Source: Mageeibacillus sp. UBA5438
GTDB lineage: Bacteria; Bacillota; Clostridia; Saccharofermentanales; DTU023
Direction of reading: 5' to 3'
Assembly: GCA_002427535.1 (NCBI GenBank)
Contig: DIRK01000029.1
Span: 1 to 23,322 of the forward strand
Length of the DNA stretch: 23,322 nt
The stretch's first letter is position 1; each line of letters starts with the position of its first letter. Shown here piece by piece: positions 15,304 to 21,454 of the stretch. Made by a program: the position numbers and the translations under genes. Below the pieces are notes generated by a model that ran no database searches, was not told the DNA's origin, and saw nothing but the letters and a program-made list of their open reading frames with translations.

Positions 15304-16347
15304 ATGTCTGAACAAAAGATACGTCTGACACAGATGACCCAAGCGGGCGGTTGAGGCGCGAAGATAGGACCGGCGGTTCTTTCCCAGCTTCTTTCAGGAT
15401 TACCCCGCGTGTCGGACGAGCGCCTCCTCATCGGTTATGATTCCGATGACGATGCCTGTGTGTACCTCGCTTCGGAAGATGTTGCCATCATTCAAACGAT
15501 TGACTTCTTCCCTCCGGTGGTGGATGACCCTTACGACTACGGCTGCATCGCAGCGGCCAACGCCCTAAGTGATGTCTACGCCATGGGGGCCACACCGAAA
15601 ACCGCGCTGAATCTGCTTTGCTTTTCCAGCTGTCTCGACTTGGATGTCGTGCGGAAAATTCTGGAAGGAGGCGCCGATAAATGCCTTGAGGCAGGTGCCA
15701 GCATCGCGGGCGGCCACAGTATCGAAGACGAGGAACCCAAATACGGACTTTCCGTCATGGGTTTATGCCATCCAGATAAGATACGGCGCAATGATACACC
15801 GAGAATAGGTGATCTCCTCGTACTGACGAAACCACTGGGCACAGGCGCACTCTCTACGGGCTTGAAGGCTGAGCTGATCCGAGAGGAGTCGATCAAAAAA
15901 CTAGTCGACACCATGGCAAAGCTCAACAAATATGCCTTTGAAGCCTCGATCGGCCTCGACGTATCGGCTTCCACCGATGTCACAGGCTTTGGCCTTCTGG
16001 GTCACGCCAGGGAGATGGCGGGAAAAGAGAATCGGGTGACCATCCTGATCGACAGCGAAAAGCTTCCGCTTTTGCCTGAAGCGCTCGAGATGGCCCAAGA
16101 CGGCATGCTGCCCGGCGGCTGTTATCGTAACCGCGGCTTTGTCGGTGATCGAGTCCAATTCGATGAAGGGGTACCCTTGGCTTTGAGTGATCTGATGTTT
16201 GATCCTCAGACCTCCGGCGGATTGCTCTTAGCAATGCCCGAAAAAGACGCTACGACCTACCTTTCGACCATGCATGAGCAAGGTGAAGGAGCCTGGGTGA
16301 TAGGGCGCGTCAAAGCCTTCGAAGGGGTCGCGATCAAAGTCCACTAA
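15304..16347 (+). CDS. selD: Selenide, water dikinase SelD, a selenoprotein (Sec17 encoded by TGA)
   Basis: Reading TGA at 15352-15354 as selenocysteine gives one 347-residue SelD from the ATG at 15304, seven bases after AGGAGG. Without recoding the frame would break and only a piece from 15409 would be annotated. The N-terminal sequence around the site is QAGG-U17-GAK20, matching the catalytic Cys17 and Lys20 of E. coli SelD. The ATP-binding and metal-binding regions follow (YDYGCIAAANALSDVYAMGATP, IAGGHSIEDEEPKYGLSVMG), then TDVTGFGLLGHAREM and the C-terminal DPQTSGGLLLA. The enzyme makes selenophosphate from selenide and ATP, which SelA then uses. As its own product is needed to translate it, selD is self-dependent. 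It begins the selenium gene cluster and has its own promoter candidate. Confidence 0.96.
15352..15391 (+). promoter_or_regulatory. Candidate bacterial SECIS hairpin after the selD UGA
   Basis: Directly after the Sec codon, GGACC (15367-15371), loop GGC, GGTTC (15375-15379) form a 5-bp stem, with GAAG (15360-15363) and CTTC (15388-15391) able to close a lower stem. The apical GG-containing loop is about 18-20 bases from the UGA, within the range recognised by SelB. The pairing was worked out by eye. Confidence 0.55.
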
Positions 16348-16394
16348 TCCGCTTTACCCTACGGTCCATTCCAACGACTCAACCTTGAACAAGT

Positions 16395-16440
16395 CGGCTG
16401 TTGTACAGCCGGGCAATGCTCGAGCGCGCTTTGCGACTCG
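16395..16440 (+). promoter_or_regulatory. Two stem-loops in the selD-yedE intergenic region
   Basis: The first hairpin is perfect: CGGCTGT (16395-16401), loop TGT, ACAGCCG (16405-16411). The second pairs CGAGCGC (16421-16427) with GCG-A-CTCG (16433-16440) with one bulged base. Neither is followed by a T-run, so they do not look like an intrinsic terminator. They lie in the 123-base gap before yedE and could be a structured leader or processing site; no known RNA family was recognised. Confidence 0.4.
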
Positions 16441-16470
16441 ATTATGGATTAATAATTTAGGAGAATTTGA

Positions 16471-17577
16471 ATGAAAAAATTAACAAAACTCGCGGTGCTC
16501 TTGACAGGAGCCGCGATCGGATTTGCCGCGATCCTCTTAGTGATCACCGGCAACCCCGCCAACATGGGTATTTGTATCGCGTGCTTTATCCGCGACACGG
16601 CAGGGGCGTTGAAGCTTCACACCGCAGCGCCCGTTCAGTATGTACGCCCTGAGATCATCGGCCTTATTTTGGGCTCTTTTGCCATCTCGCTTGCGACCAA
16701 AGAATTCCGCGCCAGAGGCGGCTCCTCGCCCTTGACCCGTTTCGTCCTCGGAGCGCTCGTCATGATCGGCGCGCTCGTTTTCTTGGGTTGCCCGCTCCGC
16801 ATGGTCCTTCGTATGGCGGCAGGCGACCTGAACGCATGGATCGGCCTTGTCGGATTTGTCCTCGGTATTTATATCGGGACACTGTTTTTACGCCGCGGCT
16901 TTTCACTTGGCCGCACACATAAGCTGAACAATTTTGAAGGCGCCTTTATGCCCGGCCTGCAGGTAGTACTGTTCATCATGCTGGCGGTTTCTTCCCCCCT
17001 TCTCGCCTACTCAGAGGCGGGACCGGGGTCCATGCGCGCCCCCATCTGGATCGCGCTCGGACTCGCCTTTGTCTTGGGCATCTTCGCTCAGCGCTCACGC
17101 ATCTGCCAGGCGGGCGGTATCCGCGACGTCTTCATGATCCGCGACCTGCACCTTTTCTGGGGCAATATCGGCATCCTCGTCGTCGCCTTTGTGTTTAACA
17201 TCGCGACCAACCGTTTCAACCTCGGCCTTTACCACCAACCTGTCGCCCACAGCCAGTGGATCTGGAACGTTCTGGGCCTCATGGTCGTCGGCTTTGGTTC
17301 AGTCCTTTTGGGCGGCTGCCCCATGCGCCAGCTCGTCCTCACCGGCACAGGCAATGTTGACTCAGCCATCACCGTTCTGGGACTCTTGGTGGGTGCCGCG
17401 GTCAGCCACAACTTCGGACTTGCCTCATCGGGCGACGTCTATGAAGAGGGCACCAGCATTGTGGTAGGAGGCGGCGCCACACCGGGCGGCCGTATCGCGG
17501 TCATCGTGGCCCTGGCCCTGATGATTCTGATCGGGTTTTTCTACTCGAAAAAGCCCAAAGCTAAAGTCAGCCAATAA
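16471..17577 (+). CDS. yedE: Selenium-metabolism membrane protein YedE (YeeE/YedE transporter family)
   Basis: The 368-residue polytopic protein has about nine or ten hydrophobic segments. It shows an internal duplication: NMGICIACFIRDTAG (31-45) resembles RSRICQAGGIRDVF (208-221), and FLGCPLRM (104-111) resembles LGGCPMRQ (280-287). Conserved cysteines are C35, C38, C107, C212 and C283. YeeE/YedE proteins carry such pore cysteines and move thiosulfate-like sulfur compounds. The clade found with SelD is thought to import a selenium compound, though the substrate is unproven. AGGAG lies seven bases before the ATG. Its neighbours are selD before, and yedF and the Se/S carrier gene after, which supports a selenium role. 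Confidence 0.9.
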   Translation: MKKLTKLAVLLTGAAIGFAAILLVITGNPANMGICIACFIRDTAGALKLHTAAPVQYVRPEIIGLILGSFAISLATKEFRARGGSSPLTRFVLGALVMIGALVFLGCPLRMVLRMAAGDLNAWIGLVGFVLGIYIGTLFLRRGFSLGRTHKLNNFEGAFMPGLQVVLFIMLAVSSPLLAYSEAGPGSMRAPIWIALGLAFVLGIFAQRSRICQAGGIRDVFMIRDLHLFWGNIGILVVAFVFNIATNRFNLGLYHQPVAHSQWIWNVLGLMVVGFGSVLLGGCPMRQLVLTGTGNVDSAITVLGLLVGAAVSHNFGLASSGDVYEEGTSIVVGGGATPGGRIAVIVALALMILIGFFYSKKPKAKVSQ

Positions 17578-17608
17578 GACATACCGATAAGATTGAAAGG
17601 AACTAAAA

Positions 17609-17815
17609 ATGAAAGTAATTGACGCCAAAGGCTTATCCTGTCCCGAACCCGTGCTTCTTGCAAAAAAGGGAGTCGCCGAAGGAGAATACCCTTTCCAAAT
17701 CTTGGTGGACGATGAGACGCCGAGAGAAAATATCCTGCGCTTTGCGAAAAATAACGACCATCACGCAAGTCTGGTCGAAAAAGACGACCACTACGTGATC
17801 GAATTCATACGATAA
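17609..17815 (+). CDS. yedF: TusA-like YedF, putative selenium/sulfur relay protein
   Basis: The product is 68 residues, a single TusA (SirA-like) domain: DAKGLSCPEPVLLAKK with C11 in the CPxP motif, the residue that carries persulfide sulfur in TusA. Selenium-associated YedF proteins often have a second C-terminal DsrE-like domain of about 100 residues. Here that part is absent and its place is taken by a separate small gene. A role handing selenium (as perselenide) from YedE or an imported source towards SelD is inferred from the neighbourhood. GAAAGGA stands about eight bases before the ATG. Only one base separates its stop from the next start. Confidence 0.85.
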   Translation: MKVIDAKGLSCPEPVLLAKKGVAEGEYPFQILVDDETPRENILRFAKNNDHHASLVEKDDHYVIEFIR

Positions 17816-17816
17816 T

Positions 17817-18056
17817 ATGTCACAGATTGCGACATTTCATTCCCATTACGGGGCGATCTCCTTCCTCCGGCGCCTGGAGGCGCTGGGGGACGAGGAGGCC
17901 CGCATGGTCCCCGCCCCCCGCAAGCTGTCCGTTTCCTGCGGCTCCGCGGTGCGGTTTTCGTTACCCTTTGACGAGGCGATCATGACCGACGATGACACGG
18001 AACGCGTGTTTAAAGAAGAAGACAACGACTATATCCTTATTTTTGACAATGAATAG
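17817..18056 (+). CDS. Small putative Se/S carrier-like protein (DUF3343)
   Basis: The product is 79 residues, matching the short 'putative Se/S carrier protein-like' family found in selenium gene clusters. The signature is PAPRKLSVSCGSAVRF (32-47) with C41-G42 as the likely carrier cysteine. The N-terminal HSHYGAISFLRRLEALG resembles the usual 'alpha-helix after TF-S--A' start of the family. The ATG follows the yedF stop by one base with no clear ribosome-binding site, so translation should be coupled. The middle of the gene (about 17870-17935) is unusually GC-rich compared with its neighbours. A biochemical role is not established; a function in moving reduced selenium together with YedF is inference. 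Confidence 0.82.
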   Translation: MSQIATFHSHYGAISFLRRLEALGDEEARMVPAPRKLSVSCGSAVRFSLPFDEAIMTDDDTERVFKEEDNDYILIFDNE

Positions 18057-18130
18057 ATGGCATCACATCGATTTGGCGTTCTTTTGATAAGATGTGAGTG
18101 TGATATTTCAAATAGTGAGAGGTAGGCTTC

Positions 18131-19543
18131 ATGACGACGATTGACAGCGTGCGACAGCTTCCGAAAGTAGACGAACTCTTAAGGGAGCCGCGACTGGAAA
18201 ATGCCCTCCGATTAATGGGGCATGTGCCCGTACGCGAAGCGATTCGCACGACGCTCGATAAGGCCCGTGAAAGCCTGCTTGCGGGTCATTCCGATGAACC
18301 GATCACAGAAGAATCCATTATTTTTTCCATATTGAAACAACTCGATCAAGAGACAAAAACGAAGATTCGGAAAGTCATTAATGCGACCGGGGCCATTTTG
18401 CATACCAATTTGGGACGTGCCCCGCTGGCCGAACAGGCCTTAGACGCGGTCATGGACAGTAGCCGCGGCTATTCATCGCTGGAATATGATCTTGAACACG
18501 GCCGCCGCGGACAGCGCGGCGCATCGACCGAGGAACTGCTCTGTCGGCTTTTCAATGCGGAAGCGGCCACCGTCGTCAACAACAACGCGGCGGCGGTCAT
18601 GTTAGCGCTCTCATCCATTTGCCGCGGACGTGAAGTTATTGTCTCGCGCGGCGAACTGGTCGAAATCGGAGGCAAATTTCGCGTCCCGGAGATCATGGAA
18701 GAAAGCGGTGCGAAACTGCGTGAAGTCGGCACCACCAACAGGACGCGCATTTCTGATTACGAGGGAGCGGTGAATGAATCCACCGCGGCATTTTTGAAAG
18801 TGCATCGCAGCAATTTTCGCATGAGTGGCTTCGTGGAAGAAGTCGATGAATGCGATTTGGCCGCGCTTGCACACCAACACGCGATTCCACTCATTTACGA
18901 TCTGGGAAGCGGGTGCATCTCCCAAGATCTGGCAAAGCTTCTGCCGGAAGAACCGACGGTCTCGCAGGCTGTCGCCTGTGGCGCGGAGGTGATTTGTTTT
19001 TCCGGTGATAAACTTTTGGGCGGCCCCCAGGCGGGCATCATCATCGGGAAAAAGGAATACGTTGAGCGCTGCCAGGCCCATCCGCTCATGCGCGCGTTTC
19101 GCTGTGACAAGATGACCCTCTCAGCGCTCCAGGCGACACTGACCCTTTACCTTGACCCTGAAATGGCCCGTCAACATATTCCGCTTTTGCAGATGGCGCT
19201 TGTGGATACGGACGCGCTCTTTAGACGTAGCGAACAGGTGAAAGAAATTTTAAACGCCCGGGGTATCAAAGCAACGGTCACGCCAAGCAACATGATCATG
19301 GGCGGCGGCTCCGCGCCTGAAGTTCGTATCCCTTCATGGGCCTTAACCCTTGTTCCCGAAAACGGCAGTTCTTCGACCCTGCAATCAATTGAGTCGGCGC
19401 TTCGCGCCTATGATCCGCCGATCATTTGCCGCACGGTAAACAACTCACTGCTGTTTGACCTTCGCACGGTGTCAGAGGGGGAAGAACAGATCTTAATCGA
19501 GGCACTTTGTGCCATCTTAGGAGAAGGAGATAAACGCTTGTGA
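18131..19543 (+). CDS. selA: L-seryl-tRNA(Sec) selenium transferase SelA
   Basis: The 470-residue product has normal SelA length. It is a PLP enzyme that converts Ser-tRNA(Sec) to Sec-tRNA(Sec) using selenophosphate. It shows the N-terminal tRNA-binding region (LPKVDELLREPRLENAL), NATGAILHTNLGRAPLA (84-100), GQRGASTEELLCRLFNAEAATVVNNNAAA, IYDLGSGC (255-262), and the PLP lysine K294 in FSGDKLLGGPQAG. GAGAGGT lies seven bases before the ATG. The 74-base gap upstream contains TCACATC/GATGTGA (18063-18069 and 18091-18097), an inverted repeat with a 21-base centre, but no convincing promoter. The stop overlaps the GTG start of selB (GTGA), a typical coupled selAB arrangement. Confidence 0.97.
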   Translation: MTTIDSVRQLPKVDELLREPRLENALRLMGHVPVREAIRTTLDKARESLLAGHSDEPITEESIIFSILKQLDQETKTKIRKVINATGAILHTNLGRAPLAEQALDAVMDSSRGYSSLEYDLEHGRRGQRGASTEELLCRLFNAEAATVVNNNAAAVMLALSSICRGREVIVSRGELVEIGGKFRVPEIMEESGAKLREVGTTNRTRISDYEGAVNESTAAFLKVHRSNFRMSGFVEEVDECDLAALAHQHAIPLIYDLGSGCISQDLAKLLPEEPTVSQAVACGAEVICFSGDKLLGGPQAGIIIGKKEYVERCQAHPLMRAFRCDKMTLSALQATLTLYLDPEMARQHIPLLQMALVDTDALFRRSEQVKEILNARGIKATVTPSNMIMGGGSAPEVRIPSWALTLVPENGSSSTLQSIESALRAYDPPIICRTVNNSLLFDLRTVSEGEEQILIEALCAILGEGDKRL

Positions 19544-21450
19544 GCCACGTCATCATTGGCACCGCGGGACACGTCGATCACGGGAAATCCTCGCTTATCG
19601 TCGCCCTGACCGAGCGCGACCCCGATCGCTTAAGTGAAGAAAAAGAGCGAGGGATCACAATCGAGCTCGGCTTCACCTGGCTTGACCTCCCCGACGGTAC
19701 CCGTACCGGCATCATCGACGTACCGGGGCACGAACGTTTTGTTAGCAATATGCTCGCGGGCGCGGGCGGCATTGACTTAGCGCTCCTTGTCGTCGCGGCG
19801 GACGAAGGCGTCATGCCGCAGACGCGTGAGCATTTAGGGATCCTGTCACTTCTCGGCATCCCCAGAGGTGTCATCGCGATCACCAAATGCGACCTGGCCG
19901 ATGAGGATTTCATTGAACTCGTGGAGGAGGATGTCCGCGACCATGTGAAGAACACCTTCCTTGAAAACGCCCCGATCATCCGCACTTCAAGCGCGACGGG
20001 CGAAGGCATTCGGCATCTTAAGGATGTATTATTCTCCGAAATTGCCCGTGTGGACTCCAACAAAAACCATCTACCCTTCCGCCTGCCTGTTGACCGGGTC
20101 TTCTCCATGGGAGGATTTGGCACAGTTGTGACCGGCACCCTAATCGAGGGCACGGTCCGGACGGGGGAACAGGTGGAGGTGTATCCCGGGCAAAAGAAAG
20201 CCCGCGTGCGCGGCATCCAGGTCCATGAGACGGCGGTCGATGTCGCGAGCCACGGCCAGCGTGTCGCGCTGAATCTTGCGGGACTGCACAAAGACGATCT
20301 TGATCGCGGCGATACGCTCGCGCCTGAGGGAAGCCTTCTGGGTACCAATCTTTTAGATGTCAGCGTTTCCGCCTTGCCGGACACGCGCTTTTCGATCAGT
20401 CACAATATGCGCGTCCACCTTTTCCACGGCGCCCGTGAGGTCTTAGCGCGCGTCGTCCTCTTAGACAAAGATATCCTTGAGGCGGGCGACACCGCTTTCG
20501 CGCAGTTGCGCACAGAGGAAGAAGTTTTCACAAAATACGGGGACCGTTTTGTCATCCGTTTTTATTCGCCCTTAGAAACCATCGGCGGCGGCATCATTGT
20601 CGATCCGCTCCCTTCTAAGCGTAAGCGCTTCCGGGATACGAATGCGGAAGACTTCACCCGGATGGGTGGAGATGATCTGTCCCTTCGCCTTGCCCTGGCC
20701 ATTGAACACGGCAGCGAAAAACTGGACCCTTTGACGGTTGCTTATTACCGTGCGGGCATTCAAAGAGAACAGTCAAAAGCCTTACTCGATGAACTTGTAT
20801 CCCGCGGGCTCGTCATCGTGTTAAACGAGCGCGTCGCCATCGGGACGAAAGAGCTTGCGTCTTTAAGCGCAAAAGCCGTTGCCGTCCTTGAGCGCTTCCA
20901 CGAAGCAGAGCCTTTAGAACAGGGAATGCGACGTGAGGAACTTCGAACACGTCTTTTGCCGCGCGCCAACCTGCAGCTGTCCGACCTTGTAATCGATCGC
21001 TTAAAAGAGCGCCAAGTGATTGACGTCCATGAAGGATTAGTCGCCCGACACGGCTTTTCGGTGACACTCACCGACGGGCAAGAAGACACGCTCAAAGCAT
21101 TAGAGCAGGCGTTTATCAAGGCGGGTTATCTGCCTCCCACGCCTGAAGAGATCCGACTTGAGACAGGCGGGAAAATCAACAGCGATCAGTATTTATCGCT
21201 CCTCATCAACCGCGGGGTGCTGATCCGCCTCACCCCTCAGATCCTGATGCACCGCGACCATGTCGATGAAGCCTGGCGGATCGTCCGTGAGGCCATCGAC
21301 ACAAACGGCAGCATTACCTTAGCGGAGTTCCGCGATCACCTGGATGCCTCGCGCAAGTTTGCCATCGCTATTTTGGAATATTTCGATAAATTAAAGCGCA
21401 CGCGCCTTGTGGACGACGCGCGCCAATTCTATCCACAAAAAGAAGGGTAA
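19540..21450 (+). CDS. selB: Selenocysteine-specific elongation factor SelB
   Basis: The 636-residue product has the usual SelB length. The GTPase domain has GHVDHGKSS (10-18), the switch threonine T40 in RGIT, DVPGHERF (60-67) and TKCD (115-118). EF-Tu-like domains 2 and 3 follow, with a GFGTVVTGTL segment near 195, then about 260 C-terminal residues of winged-helix repeats that bind the SECIS hairpin (for example ELRTRLLPRANLQLSDLVIDRLKERQ). SelB carries Sec-tRNA(Sec) to UGA codons. The start is GTG, sharing four bases with the selA stop. The selD UGA in this window is one predicted target. Confidence 0.97.
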   Translation: MSHVIIGTAGHVDHGKSSLIVALTERDPDRLSEEKERGITIELGFTWLDLPDGTRTGIIDVPGHERFVSNMLAGAGGIDLALLVVAADEGVMPQTREHLGILSLLGIPRGVIAITKCDLADEDFIELVEEDVRDHVKNTFLENAPIIRTSSATGEGIRHLKDVLFSEIARVDSNKNHLPFRLPVDRVFSMGGFGTVVTGTLIEGTVRTGEQVEVYPGQKKARVRGIQVHETAVDVASHGQRVALNLAGLHKDDLDRGDTLAPEGSLLGTNLLDVSVSALPDTRFSISHNMRVHLFHGAREVLARVVLLDKDILEAGDTAFAQLRTEEEVFTKYGDRFVIRFYSPLETIGGGIIVDPLPSKRKRFRDTNAEDFTRMGGDDLSLRLALAIEHGSEKLDPLTVAYYRAGIQREQSKALLDELVSRGLVIVLNERVAIGTKELASLSAKAVAVLERFHEAEPLEQGMRREELRTRLLPRANLQLSDLVIDRLKERQVIDVHEGLVARHGFSVTLTDGQEDTLKALEQAFIKAGYLPPTPEEIRLETGGKINSDQYLSLLINRGVLIRLTPQILMHRDHVDEAWRIVREAIDTNGSITLAEFRDHLDASRKFAIAILEYFDKLKRTRLVDDARQFYPQKEG

Positions 21451-21454
21451 GGAC

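Noticed and set aside
15409..16347. selD starting at the GTG at 15409
   Set aside because: This would drop the catalytic Sec/Cys and Lys20 segment and ignore the AGGAGG at 15291-15296. The upstream frame is SelD-like through the TGA.
16348..16470. tRNA-Sec (selC) in the selD-yedE gap
   Set aside because: No UCA anticodon loop, no T-arm sequence of the GTTCRANNC type and no long acceptor stem could be traced. I saw no candidate elsewhere in the window.
18043..18071. TTGACA as the -35 of a selA promoter
   Set aside because: The sequence 16-18 bases downstream has no acceptable -10, so selA transcription by read-through from the cluster is more likely.
19578..20384. Minus-strand reading frame of 268 residues inside selB
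   Set aside because: Shadow of the selB GTPase coding region; Ser/Arg-rich composition and no ribosome-binding site.
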